Shown here piece after piece: positions 26,915 through 35,931 of a stretch of 64,000 nucleotides of DNA (position 1 is its first letter; every line of letters begins with the position of its first letter). A program made the position numbers and the translations under genes. This DNA is from JASLMY01 sp965226475. GTDB taxonomy: Bacteria > Pseudomonadota > Alphaproteobacteria > GCA-2731375. Under the pieces are notes generated by a model. It saw nothing but the letters and a program-made list of their open reading frames with translations, was not told where the DNA came from and ran no database searches. Location: positions 1,054,001-1,118,000 of the forward strand of contig CBDDDJ010000005.1 of assembly GCA_965226475.1 (NCBI GenBank), given 5' to 3'.

Positions 26915-29900
26915 TCACGGGCCATCGTCGAGCAGAATCTTGAGGACGGGAAGGATGGCGGCGGCCTCGTTGATCAGCGGATTGCGGCCCTGGGCGACCT
27001 CGTCGCCGTCGTCGAGACCGTCGCCGTCGCTGTCCGGCACGCGGGGATCGCTGCCGAGTGCGACTTCCTCGTGGTCGGGAATGCCGTCGCCATCACTGTC
27101 CAGCGCCAGGTTGGGATCGCTGCCCGCCAGAAACTCCTCCAGGTTCGTGAGACCGTCGCCGTCGCCGTCGCCGTCACCGGCGGCATCGCCGTCGTCCTCG
27201 GGATCGAGGCCGTTCGCCGTTTCCCAGTCGTTGGGCATACCGTCGTCGTCGGCGTCTCCGTTCACCGTCAGGAGGCGCATGTTCAACTCGACGAAGGGAT
27301 TGTCGGCCGTACTGGCCGGCACCAGGACGCCCGCGTGCACGCGGGCGAGAAATCCCGCCTTGCGGCCGATCAGTTGCGCCGTGCCGGGCTCCATCACGAT
27401 CACGTATTCGCCATTGATTTCCGCCGTCACGGTCTCGTCGAAGGCGTTGACCCGGCCCCGGACGCTGCCGGCCAGTCGGCTGAAGTCGTGGTCCGCGAGC
27501 ATGATTCCCTTGAGGATGCCGAAAGGCGCATTGTTGTTGTTGGTAGTGAAGCTCCAGACTTGGTTGCTGGGCCTGACGGCGCCGAAGTCGTCGATCGCCA
27601 GGACCCGCCAGTAATAGATCCGTCCATCGCCGAGCCGGGCCGAACCGTCCACCGCCGCCCGGCTGTTCCGCAGCTCCTCCTGGCGATAGATGCCGAGTCC
27701 GGTGGTGGTGGTGCCGCTCGCGGGATCGCTGATGAAGGTGAAGGTCGAGGAGGCGTTGAAATTGACGTCGTCCGCGATCTCCAGGGTGTAGGTGAAGCCG
27801 TCGGGATCGGACGAGTTCGTCCAGTCCAGCACGGTCACGGTCTTGGTGACGGCGCCGTTGCCCGAACCGCCCTGGGCCGGAGTCACGGACCGCAGGCTAA
27901 ATGAGCTCGGCACGCCGTTGGTGCCCTTGTTCTTGTAAACAAGCGACCGGCGGGCCGGCGACAGGTCGTCGGTCTCCACGTCCTGCACGTAGTAGAAGAC
28001 CTCGTACTTGCCCGGCGTCGAGAAGTCGCCCGGCGAGGATGCCTGTCCGCCATAGACCAACTTGAATAGATCGTCGCTCTGCGAATAGCTCATGAGGTCC
28101 TTCAGGAACAGGGTGTTGAGCTGCACCGTGCCGCCACTCGGACTCAGGACCCGGCTCGGCTCGCGCACCTCGATGAAGGCGTGGTCGACCTGGAACGAGT
28201 CGTTGGCCCGGAGCTGGAGTTCGGCGGTATTTGTGCCGTGGGCCAGGAACATCGTCTCGCTGACGCTGACGATGTCCGCCGGATTGGCCGCCGAATTGGT
28301 GTCGTAGTCCGGTCCCGCGCCCAGCACCAGGGATGCCGCCAACGCGCCGTCGCCGCCGCCGGCGTCCAGGGTGTTGCTGCCCTCGCCGTCGCCGTCGTCG
28401 TCCAGCAGCGGGTGTTGTTGGGAATCGTCGAGAAAGCGGTTGTCGTCGCCCGAGCCGCCGCCGGTCCGTGTATAGGTCTCGGTCTTGACGGTCGCCCGCT
28501 CGAAGGCGGAGGCGAAGTTGGCGCCCCGGCCCAGTTCCTGGAAGAACTCCTCGAGGAAGTACTCACCGACCCTGATGCCGTCCTCTTCCACCGCTCCCTT
28601 GTAGCTTTCCTCGTCCGCCGCCGCGCTGGCCACGATCAGCCGGCCGGGCGCCGATAATCGTGGGATGAAGCCGCCGGAATAGCAGGTGCCCACCACCACG
28701 ACGGGGGGCTCCGCCAGGGCCTCGGCGTTCAGGCCCGCTTCCAGCGTGTCCAGCCAGCCGTCCAGTTCCGCCGGCGTAATGGTTTGGGAGAAGTCGTTCA
28801 GCAGGAATTTCGGGAAGCTGGATCCGTGGTCGGCGAACATCATGTAGATTGGCGCCGGATTTGCGTTCACCGCCGCCGCCAGACCCCGGATTGCGTCGCG
28901 CACCCGGGTCTTCGTCGGTGCCGCGGCGACGCCCACGCCGGCTTGATTGGCGTCCGCGATGCCGTCGCCGTTGGCGTCCTGGCCGGGGTCGTGGTTGTAG
29001 TAGAAGATGTTCTGGTCCTGGAAGCCCCGCGCCAGCAGGGTGCGGTAGATCCGGTTGGTCGTCTTGTTGTGGCTGGACCGGCCCTCGTCGCCGGCTATGC
29101 GGCCCTGCACGATCACCGCATAGCCCGCCGTGGTACCGACCAGCAGGCCGGCGGAGCCCGAGTCCGAGGGCCGGAGCGTCGGGTTGATCTTCGCCGCCGG
29201 GATGCTTGTGTCGTTGAAGCGCGCCCGGAACGTCCAAGCCCCGCCTGATCGAACAGCAGATCGTCGCCCCCCGGCAGATAGCCGTTGCCCTCGGCCCCGA
29301 GATTGTTCACGGTGACGAGGCCGGTCTGGCCGGTGACGAAGGGGCCGATGGTCGTGGTCGCGCCGCTCGGCGGCGGCGAGGTGACGTCCAGGTAGATCTC
29401 GTTGCCGCCGAGGAATCTGTCGGTCTCGCCCGGCACCGTCAGCTTCATCGAGGCCCCTGTCGCGCCGCCGAAACCGATGCCGGTGGGCGCCACCGTCAGG
29501 CTCAGTTCCGTGAACTTGGGATCGCCGTCGAAGAACAGAACCATGTTCGTGCTTGTCGCGGGGTTGCCCAAGGCGTCCGTCGCCTCCGCCGTGATGGAGT
29601 AGACGACGTTCTGGGTCCAGGGACCGATTAAGCCGCCGACTTTCCATGTGCTCCAGGTTCCACCACCGAGATCGCTCGCCGCCAGCCAGGCCATCGGACT
29701 GTCGAATCCGGCGCCGTCGGCCTCCAGGTAGTTTCCCGTCCCGGTGTCGCGGATCCGCACGCGCACGTTGGCGACGCCGACGCCTCCGACATCCCCCGCC
29801 GTGCCGTTGATCGTCTGGATCTGCTTCACCGTCGCGGCGCTCGGTGGATTGGTGATGGCGAGGGCCGGCCCGGTGGTATCGACCAGGTAGGTTCTCGTGC

Positions 29901-30426
29901 CGATAGTGCTCGTGTTGACGGGGTCGCCGCCGTTGACGGTGTCGGTGGCGATGAACTTCAGTGTCGTCGTCCCCTCGCCGATAGCTACCGGCGCGGTGTA
30001 TGCCGGCGAGGTCGCGGGGTCGGGCGTGGAGCCATCCGTCGTGTAGTAGACGGCGAGACAGGCCACATCGTCCTGGCAGGTGAGCGCGACCGACTGGGCG
30101 GCGGCGTAGGAGCCGGAGGGAAAGTCGGCCGACACCGTGGGCGGCTGGTCGGGATCGACCGTGATCTGAACACCCGAACTGCAATTGTCGGCGGTATCGG
30201 TTTCGTAATCCACGACGTCGACGCAGGCGCCGATCCAGTAGATGCCGGGAGCGGCGACGGACGTGGTGGCCTGCAGGTTCGCCGAGGCACCCGGTTGGAG
30301 CGCGGATACCGAATCGGTACCGATCGGTTGATCGGCGGAACTGATCGTCGGGTTCGCGGACCTGTAGTAGCGTATCGTCGTCGGCGTGGAGGTCCAGCCT
30401 CCCTCGTTTTCGACGCGTATGTCTAA
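26915..30426 (-). pseudogene. C-terminal part of a large secreted protein with a C13 (legumain-like) peptidase domain, broken by insertions and a frameshift
   Basis: Read right to left from 30426: the rest of a CARDB domain (DIRVENEGGWTSTP, TTIRYYRSANPTIS, YWIGACVDVVDYE), a chitobiase-C-terminal-like repeat (YAAAQSVALTC, VYYTTDGSTPDP), and Ig-like segments. A one-base loss in the C run at 29239-29242 then changes frame. Next comes a caspase/legumain-fold peptidase with His in YMMFADHGS and Cys in VVGTCYSGGF, then fibronectin-like segments (DFGAVRPSNQVWSFTT), and finally Asp-rich repeats (NGDADDDGMPNDWE, DSDGDGIPDHEE, DSDGDGLDDGDE) like thrombospondin-3/dockerin calcium sites. The upstream parts of the same gene are at 31356-31787 and 33203-33522. 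Repaired length would be about 1,420 residues. Confidence 0.85.
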
Positions 30427-31355
30427 GTGTCTGGCCCGAAAAGAGTTGAGTGATTTCAGTCAGTTGTGATTCACTGTTTGTATTTAGCAACCAGGGAGAC
30501 ACAACATGTGGACCAAATCACTCGCCCGAAGTATGAACGCGACCTGCTGCGCTACGCAAGCGACCTGACGGATGGAGAATGGAAGGTGCTGGAGCCGTTG
30601 CTGCCTCGCGCCAAAGCGCTGGGACGGCCTCGGACGACGGCATTGCGCGAGGTGGTGAACGCGATCCTCTACCTACTGCGTAGCGGCTGTCCATGGCGCA
30701 TGCTGCCCCGGGACTTCCCGCCACGCTCGACGGTGCAGCGCTACTTTTATCTCTGGCGGGACGACGGCACCTGGTCCGAGGTCAACCGGCAACTGCTGGT
30801 CGCGGCGCGCGAGGCCGAGGGCCGCGCGGCCGGCCCGTCGGCCGGTATCATCGACAGTCAGAGCGTAAAAACCACGGAAAGCGGCGGTATCCGGGGCTTC
30901 GACGCCGGAAAGAAAGTCAAGGGCCGCAAGCGTCACATCCTCACCGACACCGGCGGCCTGCTGGTCGCGGTCGTGGTCCACGGCGCCGACATCCAGGACC
31001 GCGACGGCGCGCCGGCGGTGTTCGCCGCCATCCCCCGCCACTTTCCCCGCCTGCGCCACGTCTTCGCCGACGGCGCCTATGCCGGGCCCAAGCTCGAGGG
31101 CGCACTGAAGCGGATCGGCCGCTGGTCGCTGGAGATCGTCAACCGTCCCGCGGGCGTGAAGGGCTTCCAACTCCTGCCCCGCCGATGGGTCGTCGAGCGC
31201 ACGCTCGCCTGGCTCAATCGAAACCGGCGGCTGGCCAAGGACTTCGAGACGGCCATCGAGACCGCCGAGGCCTGGATCTTCCTCGCCAGCATCCAACTCC
31301 TCACGCGCCGTCTCGCAAGAGACTGAAAACACTCGATTCATTTCGAGTCGGACTC
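30427..31355 (+). mobile_element. IS5-family element copy C, 929 bp, TAA target duplication
   Basis: The ends match copy B (GTGTCTGGCCCGAAAAGAGT inward from 30427 and GAGTCCGACTCGAAATGAAT inward from 31355). TAA flanks both ends (30424-30426 and 31356-31358). Removing the element and one TAA restores an open minus-strand frame (SFTL joined to DIRVEN) through a CARDB domain, which proves the insertion point. It is inverted relative to copy B, with 10.1 kb between them. Confidence 0.93.
30508..31326 (+). CDS. IS5-family transposase (copy C)
   Basis: Nearly identical to the copy B transposase (one visible C-terminal change, LARD in place of LARA). A single A is missing just after the usual ATG (30506), so that ATG is out of frame. 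The GTG that overlaps it at 30508 is in frame and gives a 272-residue protein starting with DQITRPKYERD after the initiator. The catalytic motifs (GIIDSQSVKTTESGG, FADGAYAGPK, WVVERTLAWLN) are intact. Whether GTG initiation supports activity is unknown; copy B could supply transposase in trans. Confidence 0.88.
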   Translation: MDQITRPKYERDLLRYASDLTDGEWKVLEPLLPRAKALGRPRTTALREVVNAILYLLRSGCPWRMLPRDFPPRSTVQRYFYLWRDDGTWSEVNRQLLVAAREAEGRAAGPSAGIIDSQSVKTTESGGIRGFDAGKKVKGRKRHILTDTGGLLVAVVVHGADIQDRDGAPAVFAAIPRHFPRLRHVFADGAYAGPKLEGALKRIGRWSLEIVNRPAGVKGFQLLPRRWVVERTLAWLNRNRRLAKDFETAIETAEAWIFLASIQLLTRRLARD

Positions 31356-31787
31356 TAAGGTAAAGCTCTGGTTCACGACGACGAGCGAATCCGACAGGCC
31401 CGTGACGACCGGTCTCAGGTCGGCTGGAAACGCCGGCCGATACTGCACCACCAGCCTCGGCTGGAAGGACGGCGTGGAATGTTCCCGGGTAGCGAGATCG
31501 ACGAACTGCGTGTTCTGGCTGTTGGCGACGCCCAGCCTGAGACCTTCGTTCCTCCCGGTTCGATCGATCCAATCCTGCACGGCGCCGTGCAGGCTCGTAT
31601 TGTCCCCCTTTTCATTGGAATATTGAATCCAAGGCCCCGTCGCGGTTATTTCGTTATGATTATCCTCGATTGTAACACCGGTTGCAGGGCGATTTTTGTC
31701 GGTCAGCGTCAGCTCTTGCCAGGAATCCGTGGTTTCGCGAATGCGATGCTCGATACCGTTCGGGTTGGCGGCGATGTCCCACCCAAT
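31356..31787 (-). pseudogene. middle fragment of the disrupted large secreted protein (DNRLRE end, CARDB start)
   Basis: From 31787 the minus-strand frame reads IGWDIAANPNGIEHRIRETT, then TATGPWIQYSNEKGDNTS and GAVQDWIDRTGRNEGLRLGV, and ends with FQPRLVVQYRP followed by SDSLVVVNQSFTL. The first part completes a DNRLRE adhesion-type domain and the last residues begin a CARDB domain that continues on the far side of IS copy C. It is trapped between the IS256-family and IS5-family elements and has no start of its own. Confidence 0.85.
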
Positions 31788-33202
31788 GTTGAAAAGTGCG
31801 AGATAGGCATCGTCTGATCGAGAGGCTACGCGGCCACCTCGATGTCTTCAATGACGGACTTTGCTCCGGCCTTTCTCACCGCCTCCCGCGGGGCGGCGTC
31901 GAGGATGGGGAGCTGGCGGTGGGCCTTGAGGCGGCGGAAGGTCTTTTGCGCCTCCAAGAGGCCGGCGGCGGTCCAACGCAGCGCCATCTCGGCGTTGCGC
32001 CAGCGCTTGACGTTCCGCTGCACCGTCCGGACGGTGCCGATCGCGTTCTCGATGGCGTTGGTGCAAGCCGGCGAGCGTCGAAGTTGCGGCGGGAGGCCGA
32101 GCCGGATCACGGTCAGGATCTCGTCCAGGCCCTCCAGGATCGAGCCCGAGACGCCGGGTGCGTCATGCTCCAGACGGCGGGCGAGGTTGCGCAAGAGCCG
32201 TTCGGCCTTGGCCGCGTCGTCCTGCTGCCAGGCCTGCCGCAAGACCTTCCTGACGCCGGCATGGAGGCTCTCGTCCAGCCGGTCCGTGATGTTGCGCCCC
32301 TTGTGCACCTGGCAGCGCTGGAGGGCCGCCGCCCGCCCGAAGGTCCGCCGGATCGCCTTCGAGAGCGCCTTGGCGCCGTCGACGATGTAGAGCCGAGGCC
32401 GTTCGGGATCGAGACCGCGCTCGATCAGGTTGTCGAGCATGGCTTGCACCGTGGCCGCGTTCTCCGTCGCGCCCTCGGCCAGGCCCAGCACGTGCTTCGC
32501 GCCGCCGGTGTCGATGCCGATCGCCGCCACCATCAGGTGATCGCCGACATGGAGCCCGTCGATCTGGAGCACCACGAGATCGAGATCGTCGAGCGGGCTC
32601 GCCAGCCAGGCCTTCAGCTTGCTTCGCGTCAACGCCACGAAACGGCGCGAGACCGCCGACTTCGAGGTTGCGTCACCCGATGCCGCCGGCAGATCGCCGC
32701 CCGCATCGTCCGGCAGGCGCACCGCGCGGGCATACTTGCGGGTCGAGACGTTGATCACCATCAGATTCATCGCCCAGGCTTGCAAGAGTTCGGGTTCCGA
32801 CAGCAGCTCCCAACTCGGCAGGCTCATCTCCCGACCCGCGAAGTCCCCCACCCGAGGGCGCTCGACCTTCACTTTGCCGCCGTGGTAGGCGATCTCGCTC
32901 CGGGTCGTGCCCCATCGATGGCCCTTGCGCTCGCCCGAGCCGGCGTGGCGCGAACCGCACAAGGCTTCCGCGTCCGCCGACATCATCTCGTTCAAAGACT
33001 CGAGGCCCGCCAAAAGGCAGAAGCGATCGACGCTCATGCGCGGATCGTCGAAGGCCTCCGGCATCGATGGCAAGAGCCGACAGGATGGTTCCGAGGAACG
33101 GTCGTTGCGTGTAGTCTTGGTCATGGCGTCGTTCTCCTTGATGGAATCAGCACCCAGAGCCTAGCGGCTCCAGGCGGACGACGCCTACTTCAGCTTTTCA
33201 AC
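31788..33202 (-). mobile_element. IS256-family insertion sequence, about 1415 bp
   Basis: The ends form inverted repeats beginning GTTGAAAAG (31788 and, reversed, 33202) and recognisable for about 30 bp, including GGCATCGTC at one end and GGCGTCGTC at the other. No 8-9 bp target duplication is visible in the bases directly outside, and the phase of the interrupted gene does not match across the element. A few host bases were probably lost or altered after insertion. It encodes one mutator-type transposase on the minus strand and sits inside the DNRLRE domain of the large secreted-protein gene. Confidence 0.88.
31826..33124 (-). CDS. IS256-family (mutator type) transposase
   Basis: A 432-residue mutator-type transposase. 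It contains the family blocks VKVERPRVGDFAG, VLQIDGLHVGDHLMVAAIGID with the first catalytic Asp, LYIVDGAKALSKAI with the second Asp, RCQVHKGRNI, and TNAIENAIGTVRTVQRNVKRW with the catalytic Glu. The frame is intact from ATG 33124 to the stop at 31826. Confidence 0.93.
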   Translation of the reverse strand: MTKTTRNDRSSEPSCRLLPSMPEAFDDPRMSVDRFCLLAGLESLNEMMSADAEALCGSRHAGSGERKGHRWGTTRSEIAYHGGKVKVERPRVGDFAGREMSLPSWELLSEPELLQAWAMNLMVINVSTRKYARAVRLPDDAGGDLPAASGDATSKSAVSRRFVALTRSKLKAWLASPLDDLDLVVLQIDGLHVGDHLMVAAIGIDTGGAKHVLGLAEGATENAATVQAMLDNLIERGLDPERPRLYIVDGAKALSKAIRRTFGRAAALQRCQVHKGRNITDRLDESLHAGVRKVLRQAWQQDDAAKAERLLRNLARRLEHDAPGVSGSILEGLDEILTVIRLGLPPQLRRSPACTNAIENAIGTVRTVQRNVKRWRNAEMALRWTAAGLLEAQKTFRRLKAHRQLPILDAAPREAVRKAGAKSVIEDIEVAA

Positions 33203-33522
33203 AGAGCCCGGGACATCCCCGGGTTGGCGAGCGCGGTGACATAAAACTCTAGCCGCACCCATTCGACGATGACGTCGACCAGACTGGACACGTCGAACTT
33301 CACATAGGCGTATTGATTGTCGCCGTTCGCGTCGCGCCCGAAGCGCATCGTTTTGTCGGTGCCGTAATTTGTCGACGTGGTCGCCTGCGAGACCCAGGTG
33401 TCCTCGGTCGCCTTGAACGTTCGTTCCAGGGCCCGCGCCGGGGACGGCCAAGCCAGCACCACGAGGGGCGCGGCGAGAAGCAGCGATCGGAGGGCGGCGC
33501 GCGATAGTTCGGAAAGCGTCAT
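33203..33522 (-). pseudogene. N-terminal fragment of the disrupted large secreted protein (signal peptide and DNRLRE start)
   Basis: From ATG 33522 it reads a signal peptide (MTLSELSRAALRSLLLAAPL, then AWPSPARA) and the first half of a DNRLRE domain (TFKATEDTWVSQATTSTNYG, RFGRDANGDNQYAYVKFDVS, EWVRLEFYVTALANPGMSR). The frame then runs into the IS256-family element and stops. It is the 5' end of the gene whose other parts lie at 31356-31787 and 26915-30426. The protein was therefore exported, probably to the cell surface or medium. Confidence 0.85.
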
Positions 33523-34213
33523 GAATTCCGCCGGCAAATGCTCGCGTCCAGACCCTCCCCGATCAGCCCGGACATGGAAGCGCGGAAGGCGCGAGATAGT
33601 CAAGAATATCAATAACTCGTAATATTAACTGTGAGCCGATTCCTTTGGAAACCCGCGCCGGGGCCTCTCCCACGGACCCAAGCGCCTGCGTCGACCCGGC
33701 GGGCGGCGGCCACGGCGATATCCGGCGGCGCGATCCGGAGGTCGTGCTCGACGATGTGCTGGACGGCCCGCCTTCGCGGGCTCCGGGTACTGGCGCCGTC
33801 CGCGGATGCAGACGATTACCGAGAGAGACCGAGGCGCCGAAAATCTCCGCGATGAGGTCCGCCGTCGTCGAGGGATAGCTCTCTGGGCGCACCGGTTCGA
33901 TCAGTTGGGGAGTAGGTCTTGCCATGGCGCTTTGATTATCCGACAAACCTTTGAAAAATCGAGGTAAACCAAATTTCAGACGTCAAGGTTGCCGATTTGG
34001 ACTGCCACTCCCGAGTTCCGGCTAAGCATCCGATATAATAAGGTTTTTCGCCCTATATCGGCGAGTGGCCGCCTATATTGGCGTGATGGTCTCATCGGTA
34101 GCGTGGGCAACAGGGTAAGGCCATGCCGACTTGACGCCAAAACCGTCCCCTCGCTCCCTCGCGTTCCTTGACGTATCCTCCATGCAATACCCGGCCACGA
34201 GGGAGAGAAAACC
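33523..34213. other. intergenic region between the disrupted secreted-protein gene and the 34.2-38.3 kb operon
   Basis: About 690 bases without a convincing gene. A minus-strand open frame (33563-33946) has a plausible N-terminus (MARPTPQLIEPVRPESYPS) but becomes low-complexity Ser/Pro-rich sequence and matches nothing I know. The stretch 33920-34080 is clearly richer in A/T than its surroundings (for example CGATATAATAAGG near 34030) and is a likely place for the promoter of the operon starting at 34214. Confidence 0.4.
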
Positions 34214-35005
34214 ATGACCCCAGGCGAGTCCCAGATCCGCAATCCCGCGAAGGAGAAACTGGCGAACGGCGGCGCGGCGCTGGCCTTCAACGTCTTCGAG
34301 AGCCTGCGACCCTCGGTGGCGAAGATCGTCGCCCAGCTCGGCTTCGACATTTTGTTCGTCGAGACCGAGCATATTTTTCACGACCCCGAGACGCTGACGA
34401 TGTTCCTCGTGATGGCGCGCGACAACGGACTGACGCCGATCGTGACCATCCCCGTCGTCGATCGCGCGGACGTCTGCCGTCTGCTGGACGCGGGCGCGCT
34501 CGGCTTCTGCCTTTGTCACGCCGAGAGCGTCGAACAGGTCGAGGACCTGGTCCGGTTCGCCAAATATCAGCCCATCGGCGTGCGCGCCCTGGCGCATGGG
34601 CCGGGCGCCAGCTATTGGATCGAGGATTCCGCCAGCTACCGTGCGGCGGCGAACGAGGCGGTGCAGATCATCCTCAAGATCGAGTCGGCCGAGGGCGTGC
34701 GAAACGTCGAGGCGATGATGGCGGTCGCGGGGGTCGATGCCATCGTCTTCGGCCCGGGCGATCTGGCGGCCGACATGGGCACGCCCGGCGGCTGGGACGA
34801 TCCCGCGCTGCTGGCGGCGATGGAAGGCGTGATGGATGCGGCGCTCGCCCGGGGCATGGCGGTGGAGGCCGCGGTCGGTCCCCGCGACCATGACGAGTTC
34901 GAGGCGATGAAGGCGCGCGGCATCCAGATCTTCGGGCCGGCGCGGATGACCGAATACGACCACCTGCGCGCCGGCGCCACCCTGGCCTTGGCGCCGTTTC
35001 GTTGA
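34214..35005 (+). CDS. HpcH/HpaI aldolase/citrate lyase family protein
   Basis: A 263-residue TIM-barrel class II aldolase of the HpcH/HpaI family, which cleaves or forms 2-oxoacid aldol adducts with a divalent metal. Seen: FNVFESLRPSVAKIVAQLGF, FVETEHIFHD, the metal Glu in ILKIESAEGV, and the metal Asp in FGPGDLAADMG. ATG 34214 follows GAGAGAAAACC. It is the first gene of a tightly spaced five-gene operon (gaps of 14-22 bp) with NadC-like, OMP-decarboxylase-like, amidohydrolase and HisI-like genes. In that context it may cleave a carbon skeleton released from a heterocycle; this is inference. Confidence 0.85.
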   Translation: MTPGESQIRNPAKEKLANGGAALAFNVFESLRPSVAKIVAQLGFDILFVETEHIFHDPETLTMFLVMARDNGLTPIVTIPVVDRADVCRLLDAGALGFCLCHAESVEQVEDLVRFAKYQPIGVRALAHGPGASYWIEDSASYRAAANEAVQIILKIESAEGVRNVEAMMAVAGVDAIVFGPGDLAADMGTPGGWDDPALLAAMEGVMDAALARGMAVEAAVGPRDHDEFEAMKARGIQIFGPARMTEYDHLRAGATLALAPFR

Positions 35006-35026
35006 GAGCGAGGGAAGGGTCATGAC

Positions 35027-35917
35027 ATGCAGCTGAACCGCTTCCTGGTTCGTCCCGCGATCCAGCGGGCGCTGGAGGAGGAGCTCTATCCGGGCGACAC
35101 CACCGGTGGTTTCCTGGTCGACGATAGCCAGCCCGGCGAAGCGCAGATCTACGTCAAGGAGGCCGGCATCGCCTGTGGCCTGCTGATGGCCGACGAGACC
35201 GTCCGCATGCTGGATAGCGAGGCCGAGATCGAATGGCGGGTCCGCGACGGCGACCAGGTGGCGCCGGGCGACGTGCTGATGCAGGTCCGCACCAAGGCCT
35301 GGGTGCTGTTCTCGATCGAACGGGTGGCGCTGGACTGGATCCAGTACATGAGCGGCATCGCCACCAAGACCCGGCGCTACGTCGAACTGGTGCGGCCCTA
35401 CGGCACCCGCATCACCGACACCCGCAAGGGCGTTCCCGGAATTCGCCTGCTGCAGAAATACGCCGTCCGGATCGGCGGCGCCCACAACCACATCTTCGGC
35501 CTGCAGAACGCGATCCTGGTCAAGGACAACCACATCAAGGCGGCGGGTGGTCTGACGGCGGCGGTGCATATTCTGAAGGATCGCGCCCAACACACCTTCA
35601 AGATCGAGGTCGAATGCGAATCCCTCGATCAGGTCCGCGAGGCGCTCGAGGCCGGCGCGGACATCATCATGTTCGACAATATGACGCTTCCCGACATGAA
35701 GGCGGGGCTTGCCATCATCGACGGCCGGGTGCCGACCGAGGCGTCCGGCGGCATCACCGAGGAGACCATCGTCGGAATCGCCGCGACCGGGGTCGACATC
35801 ATCTCCGTCGGCGCGCTGACCCACAGCGTGACCGTGATCGACGTCTCCATGGACATGGGCGAGATCAAGCCGAGCGCGCGCCGCGTCATCGCCGAGCGCC
35901 GCGCGGCCGGCGACTGA
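35027..35917 (+). CDS. NadC-like carboxylating nicotinate-nucleotide diphosphorylase paralogue
   Basis: A 296-residue quinolinate phosphoribosyltransferase homologue. Conserved: DTTGGFLVDD N-terminal region, TDTRKGVPGIR, KYAVRIGGAHNH, VKDNHI, KIEVECES, MFDN and ISVGALTHS. NadC joins quinolinate to PRPP with decarboxylation. Here the usual Asn-His-Arg of GGGxNHRxGL is Asn-His-Ile (Ile156, codon 35492-35494) and the TRKTxPG loop is TRKGVPG. In NadC that Arg helps bind the quinolinate or PRPP charge, so a different acceptor is likely. The gene lies 21 bp after the aldolase and 14 bp before the OMP-decarboxylase-like gene. No nadA or nadB is nearby, which also argues against simple NAD synthesis. 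Confidence 0.85.
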   Translation: MQLNRFLVRPAIQRALEEELYPGDTTGGFLVDDSQPGEAQIYVKEAGIACGLLMADETVRMLDSEAEIEWRVRDGDQVAPGDVLMQVRTKAWVLFSIERVALDWIQYMSGIATKTRRYVELVRPYGTRITDTRKGVPGIRLLQKYAVRIGGAHNHIFGLQNAILVKDNHIKAAGGLTAAVHILKDRAQHTFKIEVECESLDQVREALEAGADIIMFDNMTLPDMKAGLAIIDGRVPTEASGGITEETIVGIAATGVDIISVGALTHSVTVIDVSMDMGEIKPSARRVIAERRAAGD

Positions 35918-35931
35918 CGGCCGGCTGGGCC

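Noticed and set aside
26940..27240. Repeated GTCGCCGTC-type DNA that could suggest a CRISPR or simple repeat
   Set aside because: The repeats are codons for Asp/Gly-rich calcium-type motifs (DSDGDGxxD) and have no spacer structure.
29250..30502. Reading the long minus-strand frame 26915-30502 as one intact protein starting inside IS copy C
   Set aside because: From about 29240 to 30426 that frame is Arg/His-rich nonsense, while the neighbouring frame gives CARDB and Ig-like domains. The gene is frameshifted and its true 5' end lies beyond the IS elements.
33563..33946. A possible 127-residue minus-strand protein (MARPTPQLIEPVRPESYPS...)
   Set aside because: The start looks plausible but the rest is Ser/Pro low-complexity sequence with no family match. 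I treat it as non-coding or a remnant.
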